DNA of 29,706 nucleotides from NCBI GenBank assembly GCA_021160885.1, contig JAGHBR010000539.1, positions 1-29,706 of the forward strand, read 5' to 3'. Made by a program: the position numbers and the translations under genes. Every line of letters begins with the position of its first letter. Within the stretch, counting starts at the first letter, position 1. This stretch comes from Caldisericaceae bacterium. Its GTDB lineage: Bacteria > Calditrichota > Calditrichia > Calditrichales > Calditrichaceae. Of the stretch, positions 1 to 8,063 are shown piece by piece. The notes beneath the pieces are model-generated. The model was not told the origin of the DNA. It made no database searches and saw only the letters and a list, made by a program, of their open reading frames with translations.

Positions 1-43
1 CAAGGAGGCTCATCTGTGAACGATTGTAAGGTTTAAAGCCCAT
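1..43 (-). CDS. Transposase, 5' end only (IS1182-like)
   Basis: Read on the minus strand, an ATG at 43-41 opens a frame that runs off the window edge after 14 codons, giving MGFKPYNRSQMSLL. A good Shine-Dalgarno (AAGGAAG, complement of 48-54) sits four bases upstream of the ATG. The start FKPYN..Q..LL is characteristic of IS1182-type DDE transposases, which continue with a conserved LPPS.EELIPEDHL block; that part lies outside the window. The call therefore rests on 14 residues plus a well-placed ribosome binding site. Nothing can be said about catalytic residues or integrity of the gene. Confidence 0.6.
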   Translation of the reverse strand, partial: MGFKPYNRSQMSLL

Positions 44-134
44 AAAACTTCCTTAATTGATGATCAATGTGTCGCTCAAAATATACGAAATTTGGATAAT
101 CTATGAAAAATAATCTGCAACAGCCTGACAGGAG
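1..134 (-). mobile_element. Probable end of an IS element
   Basis: If the minus-strand frame at 1-43 is a transposase, the stretch up to about 134 would be its leader and terminal repeat. The segment around 116-134 (CTGCAACAGCCTGAC) resembles the GTTGC-containing ends of IS1182-like elements, but the opposite terminus is not in the window. The inverted repeat and target duplication therefore cannot be confirmed. The right boundary is a guess. Confidence 0.35.
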
Positions 135-189
135 GGAATATCTAAGTTGTTGTAAATACTAGAATCCGAATCAAGTGCGGAATAACAGG

Positions 190-212
190 ATTGGAGAACC
201 TCCGATTTTTTT
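190..212 (+). terminator. Rho-independent terminator
   Basis: ATTGGAG and CTCCGAT form a 7-bp stem (one G-U pair) around the loop AAC and are followed directly by seven T residues. The plus-strand orientation does not fit the minus-strand transposase, and no plus-strand gene precedes it in the window. It may end a transcript that enters through or from the IS element, or a small RNA. Confidence 0.55.
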
Positions 213-490
213 AAAGGTAAAAATCCAGAAAGTTTAGCTGAAACCTATATGGAAGCTGTAGTGGCAAATTACCCCTGTCCAGATTTAAAAACTTTGTCAT
301 TTTTTACTTTTACACCATGTTACTCTACCTCCTACATCAGTGACAAGGAAAATTTTCTGAAATCCTCAGGCTGATCTGGAATTGTTTTCGATCTTTATCT
401 TGTTTGTTCATCTTTATAAGTCGCAAAAAATTATTTTGAAATTATTGTAATTTAAATAAGTTTTATCACGTGAATTTCTAACCCCATTAG
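213..490. other. Gene-free leader of the mscS gene
   Basis: No credible reading frame is visible on either strand. The stretch becomes very AT-rich from about 410 to 480, as expected for a promoter region of the downstream channel gene. I could not pick out a convincing pair of promoter hexamers, so none is annotated. Confidence 0.4.
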
Positions 491-503
491 AGGAGGAGTT
501 AAA

Positions 504-1325
504 ATGGAAACCATGCATTTGTACACTCAAAAAGTCATTGATTTAGGCTTTAAGATTGTGCCCCAAATCGTCTTAGCACTCATTGTGCTTGTAATCGGTT
601 TGTGGGTCATTAAGGCTCTTAGCAAGGGCGTAACCAGAGCGCTTGAGAAGTCAAAAGTTGAAGTCTCTTTGCAGAAATTTCTAACCAGTCTTATTTCGAT
701 TGGTTTAAAAATTTTACTGTTGATCAGTATTGCTTCCATGCTGGGAATTGCCACAACGTCATTTGTTGCTATTGTCGGCGCCATGGGCCTTGCGGTTGGT
801 TTGGCTTTGCAGGGCAGTTTGGCCAATTTTGCCGGTGGCGTACTTATTCTACTTTTAAAACCATTTAAAGTTGGCGATGTAATTGAGGCTCAAGGTTATG
901 TTGGAAAAGTTGATCAAATCCAGATTTTTAATACCATTTTAAAGACTTTTGACAACAAGATCATTTTCATCCCCAATGCCGCGCTTTCCAACGGCAGCAT
1001 TACCAATTTTTCGATTGAGCCTACACGTCGTGTGGACATGACGTTTGGCATTGGCTATGATGACGATCTGAAGCAAGCAAAACAGATTTTAACCGACCTG
1101 GTGGCTCAGGATAAACGGATTTTAAAAGATCCGGAGCCTATGGTTGCTTTAGCCGAATTAGCTGACAGCTCGGTCAACTTTGCCGTGAAGGTATGGGTAA
1201 AACAGGAAGACTACTGGAACGTCTTTTTTGACTTGCAGGAAAAAGTAAAACTCACCTTTGACGAACAGGGTATTTCCATCCCCTTCCCGCAACACGATGT
1301 CCATTTGTACCAGGCACAGGCGTGA
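504..1325 (+). CDS. mscS: Small-conductance mechanosensitive channel, MscS family
   Basis: This is a 273-residue inner-membrane channel that would open under membrane tension to release solutes during hypo-osmotic shock. Three hydrophobic segments are visible at about residues 17-39, 58-80 and 85-118. The third carries the pore-lining Gly/Ala pattern of MscS (GAMGLAVGLALQGSLANFAG, about 92-111), followed by KPFKVGDVIEAQG at the start of the cytoplasmic beta domain. The rest matches the MscS beta and alpha/beta vestibule domains (FIPNAALSNGSITNFS, then RRVDMTFGIGYDDD). Length is close to the 286 residues of E. coli MscS, so it is the minimal three-helix type. The start is supported by a strong AGGAGGAG at 491-498. 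The next gene begins 8 bases after the stop, suggesting a two-gene transcript. Paralogues may exist elsewhere, so the symbol denotes the family. Confidence 0.93.
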   Translation: METMHLYTQKVIDLGFKIVPQIVLALIVLVIGLWVIKALSKGVTRALEKSKVEVSLQKFLTSLISIGLKILLLISIASMLGIATTSFVAIVGAMGLAVGLALQGSLANFAGGVLILLLKPFKVGDVIEAQGYVGKVDQIQIFNTILKTFDNKIIFIPNAALSNGSITNFSIEPTRRVDMTFGIGYDDDLKQAKQILTDLVAQDKRILKDPEPMVALAELADSSVNFAVKVWVKQEDYWNVFFDLQEKVKLTFDEQGISIPFPQHDVHLYQAQA

Positions 1326-1333
1326 GGTAAAAA

Positions 1334-2209
1334 ATGAAAAAACGTAGTGCAGCAGCTCTTTTAGTAGTGAGCACCTTTTGGGTTAGCTGCCAACAATTGC
1401 TACCGTTAATCCAGCAGATGAATGTACAAAAGCCCATTGTAAAAGTAACGGATGTGAAATTAACCGGATTGAGCCTTAACGGGCTCGATCTGCATTTTAA
1501 AATTGGCATCCAGAATCCAAACAGTGTGGCCATTAAACTGGCGGGTTTTGATTACGAGCTTCTGATCGAAAACAACATCTTTTTAAAGGGCCAACAAAAC
1601 AAAGAAGTTAAGATTGAAGCCAATGGAAGTTCACAGGTTGACATTCCGGTCTCGCTGACCTTTAAACAACTTTACAACAGTTTTCAGGCCCTTAAAGACG
1701 CAGACAGCATTAAATACACCTTAAAATCCGGTCTTTCTTTTGATGTGCCGATACTGGGGAAAATACGCATTCCTGTGCAGACAACGCATCGTGTGCCCAA
1801 TGTTAAATTGCCAAAAATTAAAGTGGCATCATTAAAGCTGGCCAATATTAGCTTTACCGGCGCCGACCTTAAGTTAGCGCTGGAGGTTGAAAACCCCAAT
1901 GCCTGGTCGGCAGATTTAAAACAATTGCAATACAATTTTGTGGTAAACGGGCAAAAATGGCTGGAAGGCAATTTAAAAAAAACAATAAATCTGCAGCAAA
2001 AAGGGAAACAGGTTCTTGAATTGCCAATCCACTTAAACTTTCTGGAAATAGGACGTAGCCTGTACAATTTGCTGAAAAATCCAGAAACGCTGGAGTACAA
2101 GCTTACCGGGCAGGCGGCTTTTAACAGTTCCATCAAACCTTTAGGTGACTTTAAATTGCCAATTAATCAAAGCGGGAAAATTGAGCTGGTTAAGTCAAAT
2201 TTAACCTAA
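1334..2209 (+). CDS. LEA14/WHy-domain protein, probable lipoprotein
   Basis: This 291-residue exported protein contains two tandem LEA type 2 (WHy) domains. The N-terminus MKKRSAAALLVVSTFWVSC is a signal sequence ending in a cysteine at 19. The -3 residue is Trp, so it is a non-canonical lipobox. The two repeats are at about 38-120 (LTGLSLNGLDLHFKIGIQNP) and 164-250 (LANISFTGADLKLALEVENP). Each has the diagnostic NPN or NPNAW turn after a beta strand and a FNF- or QYN-type second strand. WHy proteins are associated with desiccation or stress protection in plants and bacteria; the bacterial function is not settled. A Shine-Dalgarno GAGGT overlaps the stop of the mscS gene, so the two are probably cotranscribed and may both concern osmotic or envelope stress (inference). 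Confidence 0.8.
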   Translation: MKKRSAAALLVVSTFWVSCQQLLPLIQQMNVQKPIVKVTDVKLTGLSLNGLDLHFKIGIQNPNSVAIKLAGFDYELLIENNIFLKGQQNKEVKIEANGSSQVDIPVSLTFKQLYNSFQALKDADSIKYTLKSGLSFDVPILGKIRIPVQTTHRVPNVKLPKIKVASLKLANISFTGADLKLALEVENPNAWSADLKQLQYNFVVNGQKWLEGNLKKTINLQQKGKQVLELPIHLNFLEIGRSLYNLLKNPETLEYKLTGQAAFNSSIKPLGDFKLPINQSGKIELVKSNLT

Positions 2210-2365
2210 GTTTACCATTTAAACAGGAAACCTGGAGTTGGCAACATTCAGTTATGGAAAATTCATAGCTTAAAACCAAAAGCGCTTTTATTGTTCGGCG
2301 GGTATCGGCGTTTATTCTCAAACTAGAGCGCAAGCGTAAACTATCTCTTCAAGAATACACATGCG

Positions 2366-2400
2366 GCAAAAAACAAAAAAGCCTGGCAAATGTCAGGCTT
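2366..2400 (-). terminator. Terminator of tRNA-Leu
   Basis: On the minus strand AAGCCTG and CAGGCTT form a perfect 7-bp stem (plus-strand 2379-2385 and 2394-2400). It is followed by a T-rich tract, the complement of the A-run at 2368-2380. It lies just 3' of the tRNA. Confidence 0.8.
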
Positions 2401-2404
2401 TGTG

Positions 2405-2488
2405 TGCCGGAGGTCGGACTCGAACCGACACGCCCCGAAGGGCACTGGATTTTGAGTCCAGCGCGTCTGCCAATTCCACCACTCCGGC
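2405..2488 (-). tRNA. tRNA-Leu (anticodon CAA)
   Basis: Reading the minus strand from 2488, the 84-nt sequence folds as a class II tRNA. The acceptor stem is GCCGGAG paired with CTCCGGC, with discriminator A at 2405. The D-arm contains TGG and GGCAGAC. The anticodon loop is CTCAAAA with anticodon CAA at 2454-2452. There is a long variable arm (TGCCCTTCGGGGCG) and a T-loop GGTTCGAGTCC. The long variable arm and anticodon fit tRNA-Leu reading UUG. The 3' CCA is not encoded: the bases after the discriminator are CAC. It stands alone between two plus-strand genes and has its own promoter and terminator. Confidence 0.97.
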
Positions 2489-2503
2489 AATTGAGCAGAG
2501 GCA

Positions 2504-2532
2504 AATTTAATTCCCCCCGACTTAAAAATCAA
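2504..2532 (-). promoter_or_regulatory. Sigma-70-type promoter of tRNA-Leu
   Basis: On the minus strand TTGATT (complement of 2532-2527) and TAAATT (complement of 2509-2504) are separated by 17 bases. The -10 box ends 15 bases before the tRNA. Spacing and position fit a housekeeping promoter, and the GGGGGG between the boxes is G-rich compared with the surroundings. Confidence 0.45.
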
Positions 2533-2600
2533 ATTTTTCGATTGCAAATAATTCCTTAGTTTTTTAGATTTTTAAAATCATTTCAAACAGAGGTTTTTCT

Positions 2601-3964
2601 ATGAAAAAAGGCTTTCCTTATTTGATCGTTTTTCTCTTTTTTGCCTTTATCTTACACGCGCAAACGCAACGCATTGTGCCGCTTGAAGAAGCGAACAACG
2701 CCAGTTGTTCGCCCTGTGCAACCTACAATCCAATCTTACAAAAATTTTATGCTTCGCATTTTGGCGGCGTGATCTCCGTGCGTTACCACGCCTGGCGGCC
2801 GGGCAGCAGCGATCCCATGTATGTTTCGGCTTCTACCGATTGTCGTCAGCGTATTAATTATTACGGCATTACAAGTGTTCCCACTTATGTGATTGACAGC
2901 GTCCCCGAAGGCGTACCTGCAGATTACGATGCCATGGTGCGCCATCTTGAACAAAGGCTGGCACAACCTGCCCCGCTTAAAATTTTGGTTCATTCCAAAA
3001 TTGTGGACGCCTCGGTGTTGGCCAAAGTGCGTTTGATTCCTTTGCAGGAAGTAACGGCTGGAAATCTCTATTTAAGGGTGGCTGTAACGCAACGCATGGT
3101 CAGCTACCAATCGCCGCCCGGTTCAAATGGTGAAAAAAATTTCCCGGAAGTATTGCGCAAAATGCTGCCGAATGCAACCGGAACCTCAATACCGGCTTTA
3201 ACCGTTGGGGACACGCTGGATTTTGAATTTTCTACCGCGGCCAAAAGTGACTGGGAAATTGGCGATTTAGCCGTTGTGGCCTGGCTTCAATCGAATGACA
3301 ACAAAGAAGTAGTGCAAAGCAACATTAATTTCCCACCTTTTTTCGTCGAATTTGCAGACAGTTCTTTCAAATTTGCTAAAGCGAATGCTTTGACTCGTTT
3401 TTCGTTTAACCTTTTTAATCGAAATGATACCACGATTCATATTCAGTTAAAATTCAGGAATGTGCAGGCAACCAATAACCGGGATTACTTTTTTGAGACA
3501 GAAAATAATGTTGATTGGCAACAACCTATTACCTTGCAGCCGGTGATTCTTTCCATTTTGCAGCCGTTACTCAAAGTGGAGATTATGGTTTTTTTAGTGG
3601 GCAGGTTTTCGTTGAAAATCTGGATGATCCCGGTTTTTACGGCGAAGGATACGGCTATGGAGTGGGACGCGATGTGACGATTTTAGTACCGGAAAATACC
3701 GAAATTCTCCTGGTGGATGATGACGATGGCAATAACTACGAAGAAAATTTCCGGCAAATCTTAAACAAGAAAAAAATAAGATACCTTGTTCTAAGCGAAT
3801 CCAATACACTTAAACTGAGTAATCAATTTGATCTTAATGTCTACAAACTGATCATCTGGAATGATGAAAGCCAGGACGGAAAACAGTTAGCCAGAGGCAT
3901 TTATTTTATGCGTCTCATGTCAGAAGACCAGATGCGCATCAGAAAAATGATCTTATTAAGTTGA
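2601..3964 (+). pseudogene. Omp28-like secreted protein, frameshifted and internally truncated
   Basis: The 5' part (2601 to about 3540) begins with a signal peptide (MKKGFPYLIVFLFFAFILHA) and a thioredoxin-like region with a CSPC pair at residues 36-39, as in Omp28-related proteins. Near 3540 the frame shifts: TLQP in the first frame continues as GDSFHFAAV in the frame ending at 3964. One extra G in CCGGTG would restore a continuous reading. The second part has ILLVDDDDG, the start of an alpha/beta domain common in secreted proteins of this lineage. It then jumps from YKLIIWNDE straight to GKQLARGIYFMRL and RKMILLS, which resembles the last strands of a type IX secretion sorting domain. Most of that domain and of the preceding one are missing, suggesting an internal deletion near 3870. 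A Shine-Dalgarno AGAGG precedes the start. A sequencing error could explain the frameshift but not the missing middle. Confidence 0.75.
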
Positions 3965-3973
3965 GATTAAAAT

Positions 3974-4375
3974 ATGTATGAAATAATAAGTTCAATTGAC
4001 GATTTAGGCTTTTACTTTGTTTTAACTAAACCCAATCTTCCTGTAATAATTATCGCGGGCGAAAAACTTTTTTCAGCTTTTAGCTACCGGAAAATTGCTA
4101 AAACGTGTATTAAACTAAGTATAACAACTGAACAGGTTGAAATTAAAGTACTCGATTTTTCAAGCCGTGAATTCTATTATTTGTCTGAAAAAAGAACTTT
4201 AATGCCTAACATAGCAGTGCTTAGATGGACTAAAAAGCAAATTATTGAAACGTTTAACAATAGCCTTAATGCAAGAGAAAAAGGTTTACACTATCCATTG
4301 AAATATGTTTCATCAAGACGTTTTGACAGAATTTTTAATGATATCTGCCAGTTGATCAGGCAAAGCAACAAATAG
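3974..4375 (+). CDS. Hypothetical protein, 133 aa
   Basis: I do not recognise this protein. It starts 9 bases after the end of the decayed Omp28-like gene and has a weak ribosome binding site (AGATTAAA). It has no signal peptide or membrane segment. The composition is a mix of hydrophobic strands (FYFVLTKPNLPVIIIAG) and a basic helical second half (RWTKKQIIETFNNSLN, about residues 85-100). It could be a small alpha/beta protein or a remnant of a longer one. Codon usage is more AT-rich than in the flanking genes, which fits recently acquired or relaxed sequence. Existence as a real gene is likely but not certain. Confidence 0.5.
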   Translation: MYEIISSIDDLGFYFVLTKPNLPVIIIAGEKLFSAFSYRKIAKTCIKLSITTEQVEIKVLDFSSREFYYLSEKRTLMPNIAVLRWTKKQIIETFNNSLNAREKGLHYPLKYVSSRRFDRIFNDICQLIRQSNK

Positions 4376-4621
4376 AATCAGTTAAATTTCACTAAAACGG
4401 TAGCCCGCTAAAAAAGCTTTAGCATGGCAAAACAAGTTTGGCATTCCGAAAAATCTTTTCCCGATTACCGCTGCCAAATGCTCATCAAAGCGTATCCAAT
4501 TTGTAAATGATTCAAATTACAACGTTTACACTTTTAGCCGATTTTTCAGTCAATAATAAATTTACGCTCATTATTTAATAGATTTTTCCGATTCTTATTT
4601 CAGAAAAATCTGAGGACAAGC

Positions 4622-5770
4622 ATGTCAAAATTCCCGGAAATTATTAAAACGACTGTTATTACCAAATTGGACGATTTTTATTCCTTAGAACAGGAATGGA
4701 ATCAACTCATCGACTCAATGCCCGATTATCTTCCCACTATGACGTTTCAATGGCACCGCGCCTGGCTGGAAGTCAATCAACCCAAAATTCAAAAAATTCA
4801 CATCTTTGTTTTTAGGGATCAGGAAGAAAATGTAATTGGTATTGTACCTCTTGTAAAAACGCAGGCCAGTTTGTTCAGGAAAAAACTCATGGTGTACACT
4901 TTTTCCGGAGCCAGAGACCAAATTAAAACGCTGATCATCTGTAAGCACGAACATCATATTCAGCTATTGCTGGAACTGTTGACCCATTTTTATGAAAAGC
5001 ATCACGACTGGGATTTGCTGACATTGCGAAGGTTAGCCTCCAGCCATGCAGATGAAATCTTTTTGGAAAGGATTCTGAAAAAACGTCACTGGCCCTTTTC
5101 TGTGGAATCGCAGCTAAAAATTCCCTACATCTTCTTGGAAGGGGATTTTGAAAGCTATTTCAAAAGCCGAAAAAAGCACTTCCGCAATGAGGTGAAACGC
5201 AAAAGCAAACAGCTGAACAAAATGGGAAATGTCCGCTATCAGGTTTTAACTTCGCCAATTGAGGAAAAAGATTTCAACCAATTCGTGGAAATGGAAAATG
5301 TGGGTTGGAAAGGCAAAAACAAATCTTCGTTGTTACATCGGGAAAGGTTGCTGGCCCTTTTTAAAAATCTTTCACAGCTGGAATCTAAACCGCTGAAATT
5401 GGTGATGTACAAAATGTTATTAAATGAACAATTAATCTCCGCATCGCTCTGTTTTCAGACAAAAAACAGCTTGCATGTGTTCAAAATTGCCTATGATGAA
5501 AAATTTAAGCGCCAATCACCGGGTTTGCTGCTCCGTTTATTTGAAATTGAAGACGCTTTTGCCCGGGGCCTTAAAATCTACGATTTTTCAGGGAAAGCAC
5601 AACGCTGGATGCGCGATTTTACCAATCGCCAGCACTATGTAATGGACTACATCATCTATCGTAAAACCCTGGCATCATTAATTCGCTATCTTGGCTTTAC
5701 ACGATTAAAACCTTTAATTAAACATTCTTCCATTTCAGAAAAATTTTTGAAGAATCTGATCGACGAATAA
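4622..5770 (+). CDS. CelD/BcsL (FemAB-like) GNAT-fold acyltransferase
   Basis: This 382-residue cytoplasmic protein has the tandem GNAT layout of the Acetyltransf_6 (CelD/BcsL, FemAB-like) family. The N-terminal half includes WNQLIDSMPDYLPTMTFQWH (about 26-45), a typical entry motif (aromatic residues before a W.R.W-like segment). The C-terminal GNAT-like domain spans about 175-340 and contains YFKSRKKHFRNEVKRKSKQL and the DFSGKAQRWMRDFTNR segment near the end. Members transfer acyl or aminoacyl groups to polysaccharide or cell-wall precursors; the substrate here cannot be read from sequence. GAGGA at 4611-4615 supports the start. It stands alone on the plus strand and converges with the SDR gene, with 3 bases between the two stops. 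Confidence 0.8.
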   Translation: MSKFPEIIKTTVITKLDDFYSLEQEWNQLIDSMPDYLPTMTFQWHRAWLEVNQPKIQKIHIFVFRDQEENVIGIVPLVKTQASLFRKKLMVYTFSGARDQIKTLIICKHEHHIQLLLELLTHFYEKHHDWDLLTLRRLASSHADEIFLERILKKRHWPFSVESQLKIPYIFLEGDFESYFKSRKKHFRNEVKRKSKQLNKMGNVRYQVLTSPIEEKDFNQFVEMENVGWKGKNKSSLLHRERLLALFKNLSQLESKPLKLVMYKMLLNEQLISASLCFQTKNSLHVFKIAYDEKFKRQSPGLLLRLFEIEDAFARGLKIYDFSGKAQRWMRDFTNRQHYVMDYIIYRKTLASLIRYLGFTRLKPLIKHSSISEKFLKNLIDE

Positions 5771-5773
5771 AAT

Positions 5774-6559
5774 TTACAGGGTACCAGGGTAAAGCCCTCC
5801 ATCAACCTGAATAGTAGCCCCTGTCAGGTAAGAAGCCTGTTCAGAAGCCAGAAACGTAATCAGGCTGGCCAGATCAGCCGGCTGCCCAATGCGCCGCAGC
5901 GGAATTTTTTGTGTCCAGGAAGCAAAAACGTCTTCCCGTTGTTCCCCTGCCTCCATTCGCTTTTTAACAATCCGTTCTAATCCATCGGTTAAATGGTAGC
6001 CTGGCGCCACGTTGTTTACCGTAATGTTAAATGGCCCGACTTCGATGGACAGTGTTTTGGCCAGACCGACAACAGCCAGGCGTAAAGAGTTGGAGTAGAT
6101 TAATCGTTCTACCGGAGCTTTGACTGAAATTGAGGTAATGTTAATAATTCTTCCCCATTTCTGCTCTTTCATGTAAGGTAAAACCGTTTTAATGGAATGC
6201 ACCACGCTCATGAATGTTACTTCGTACCAGTAGTGCCATTCCTCTTCATTGGTTTCTTCGAAAGACTTAACCGGCGGACCGCCTGCATTGGTTACCAGAA
6301 TGTCAACGCCGCCCATTTGTTCGTTGCTCTGTTGCAGAAACTGTATCAGGGCTTCAGAATTAGCCACATCAACCGGCCGGGCAAAAACCGGCACACCTAA
6401 AGCTTCCAGCGCCTGCTTAGCTTGATTTAATTGGTCTTCATTGCGGGCACAAATAGCCAGCTGACAACCTTCTTTGGCCAGGCTTTCGGCAGCGGCCTTT
6501 CCCAATCCTTTACTGGCTGCTAAAACAATGGCACGTTTATTTTTCAGTCCCAGGTCCAC
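5774..6559 (-). CDS. Atypical short-chain dehydrogenase/reductase
   Basis: This is a 261-residue Rossmann-fold oxidoreductase of the FabG-like SDR group. The cofactor loop is AASKGLG (14-20) instead of TGxxxGxG, and NAGG (91-94) is intact. The catalytic region has Ser143 and Tyr155, but the YxxxK lysine position (159) is Leu, followed by Arg160 (YSNSLR). This matches the subgroup described as resembling beta-ketoacyl-ACP reductases without a perfect tetrad. The substrate is unknown. The start is GTG (6559-6557) with GGGAG seven bases upstream. It is the last gene of the minus-strand operon, 14 bases after the EEP-fold gene. There is no sequence room for a terminator before the convergent acyltransferase gene. 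Confidence 0.88.
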   Translation of the reverse strand: MDLGLKNKRAIVLAASKGLGKAAAESLAKEGCQLAICARNEDQLNQAKQALEALGVPVFARPVDVANSEALIQFLQQSNEQMGGVDILVTNAGGPPVKSFEETNEEEWHYWYEVTFMSVVHSIKTVLPYMKEQKWGRIINITSISVKAPVERLIYSNSLRLAVVGLAKTLSIEVGPFNITVNNVAPGYHLTDGLERIVKKRMEAGEQREDVFASWTQKIPLRRIGQPADLASLITFLASEQASYLTGATIQVDGGLYPGTL

Positions 6560-6573
6560 GATTTGTCTCCCGG

Positions 6574-7521
6574 TTAGTCGTTGTCCACATCGGCTTTAAA
6601 AGAAACAAACACCGGGCAATGATCCGAAATTTTTTCGTAGTAGTCCGGCAGGTCTGGCCCTTCGTAAGACTTTTTACCTTCAGCGCAAACGCCGCCTACC
6701 TTAACACTGTTTGGTACCATTTCAAACTTTGCGTCTGACGAAACAAAAATCTGGTCGATGAGCGAACCTTCAATGTGCTCTTTGGTGAAGTCCGGTTGCC
6801 AGTAGTTAGTAACCAGAGAATCTTCCAGCAATTCATGGGTGGCCCAGTAAAAACGCCACTTGTTAATGCGCGGCAAAAATTCATTAAATCCCAATTTTGA
6901 AACATTATTAAAGTCGCCCATAAGAATGATGTCTTTGTCGCCCGATTTGTTTTCCAGATTGGTAATGATTTTTTCCAGGGCCTGCCACTGTTTTTTACGC
7001 GTTTTCCAGCCGCTGGGAGCGGCCTTTAAATGAACAATAATGGCATGGAAATCAAAGCCATTGGGTTTGTATTTGAAGTAACCGCGCAGGGCCGGACGCA
7101 ACCAAGAATCCGGATTGAGGGCCACATCCATGTAAACCTGTGGCGGCTCTTTTAATTCCAACACCGAAGAATCGTACAAAAAGCCGACTTTTTGCGAACT
7201 TTTGGAAGGGGCGTAAATGAATTTGTATTGAGGCCCTAAATACTCTTTGGCTTTTTCGGCAAATAATTTGGTGTCAACAATTTCCACCACGCCCAATAAT
7301 TCAATGTCTAACTTTTTAAGTAACTTAAACAATGCAGGGATGTCCGTTGAGTTACCCTGAGGCGGATTGCGAAGATTAATGCCGTATTTTTGCATTAACT
7401 GTCCGTCTTCTTTGCAGGGAAACCATTCAATATTAAAACTGCCTACTTCAATAATGGCTTGATTCTGGGCAATTAGAAAAACAGGCAACAAGAGTAAAAT
7501 TAAAAAACGAATCAACTTCAT
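6574..7521 (-). CDS. Secreted endonuclease/exonuclease/phosphatase (EEP) family protein
   Basis: This is a 315-residue exported metal-dependent phosphoesterase of the DNase I / EEP fold. A signal peptide occupies residues 1-18 (MKLIRFLILLLLPVFLIA). Active-site motifs appear in family order: SFNIEWF with Asn30 and Glu32, VVEIVD with Glu80, HLKA with His164, GDFNN with Asp203 and Asn205, DQIFVSSD, and the terminal SDHCPVF with Asp300 and His301. All catalytic positions I can check are present. Members cleave nucleic acid, phosphoinositides or other phosphodiesters, and this one acts in the periplasm or outside the cell; substrate is undetermined. The start ATG overlaps the preceding stop as ATGA, so translation is coupled to the DUF6913-like gene. 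Confidence 0.9.
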   Translation of the reverse strand: MKLIRFLILLLLPVFLIAQNQAIIEVGSFNIEWFPCKEDGQLMQKYGINLRNPPQGNSTDIPALFKLLKKLDIELLGVVEIVDTKLFAEKAKEYLGPQYKFIYAPSKSSQKVGFLYDSSVLELKEPPQVYMDVALNPDSWLRPALRGYFKYKPNGFDFHAIIVHLKAAPSGWKTRKKQWQALEKIITNLENKSGDKDIILMGDFNNVSKLGFNEFLPRINKWRFYWATHELLEDSLVTNYWQPDFTKEHIEGSLIDQIFVSSDAKFEMVPNSVKVGGVCAEGKKSYEGPDLPDYYEKISDHCPVFVSFKADVDND

Positions 7522-8063
7522 TTTAGCACCTTTCCATTGGTTTGGACGGTAGAACTATTTTTGAGTTTGGCTAAGTATTGTAAAGCCACTTCAATTCTGC
7601 GTTGTGGCAAATCTTCGGTTTTGGCGCGGATGCTTAAATTGTACACCTGCTCATAGGGATGAGTCTGCAAAGTTATTTTTAAGGGCGCACTGAGCTTTGA
7701 GCAAACATAGGTGGAAAACAGGTCATCCGGGTCGCTTAAATCTACAATCATGTCAATTTTCACTTGCTGAAAAAATTGCAGGTATTGTTTTTTGGGCAAA
7801 CCCAACCAGGTGCTGTCTTCCTTACGCAAAGTTTTCTTTTCAAAGGTCGAAATGGTTGTTTTTTCACCAAAAATCTGGTAAAGTGGTTTAATGAAAATAT
7901 TTTGAATGGCTTCTAAATCCCAGTAATCGGGCAGAATGATCAACACATGTTTTAAATTCTGTAAAACCATTTGGAAATCGAGACTTTCACCCGATGCTTT
8001 AAAGCGTTTTAAATACCAGTTCAAGTACTTCTTAAATAAAATTCTTTTTAACCAGTTAATCAA
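7518..8063 (-). CDS. DUF6913-like hypothetical protein
   Basis: About 181 residues, no signal peptide. A basic N-terminal helix (FKKYLNWYLKRFK) is followed by an alpha/beta region (VLIILPDYWDLEAIQ), then IDMIVDLSDPDDLFSTYV and APLKITLQTHPYEQVYNL. This order resembles DUF6913 proteins of Bacteroidetes, whose fold recalls an ADP-heptose-transferase-type Rossmann domain; function is unknown. I place the start at TTG 8063-8061: it overlaps the rarA stop as TTGA and has AAGGA seven bases upstream. The longer frame starting at 8090 would overlap rarA by 31 bases. Coupled translation on both sides suggests an obligate place in the operon. Confidence 0.65.
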   Translation of the reverse strand: MINWLKRILFKKYLNWYLKRFKASGESLDFQMVLQNLKHVLIILPDYWDLEAIQNIFIKPLYQIFGEKTTISTFEKKTLRKEDSTWLGLPKKQYLQFFQQVKIDMIVDLSDPDDLFSTYVCSKLSAPLKITLQTHPYEQVYNLSIRAKTEDLPQRRIEVALQYLAKLKNSSTVQTNGKVLK

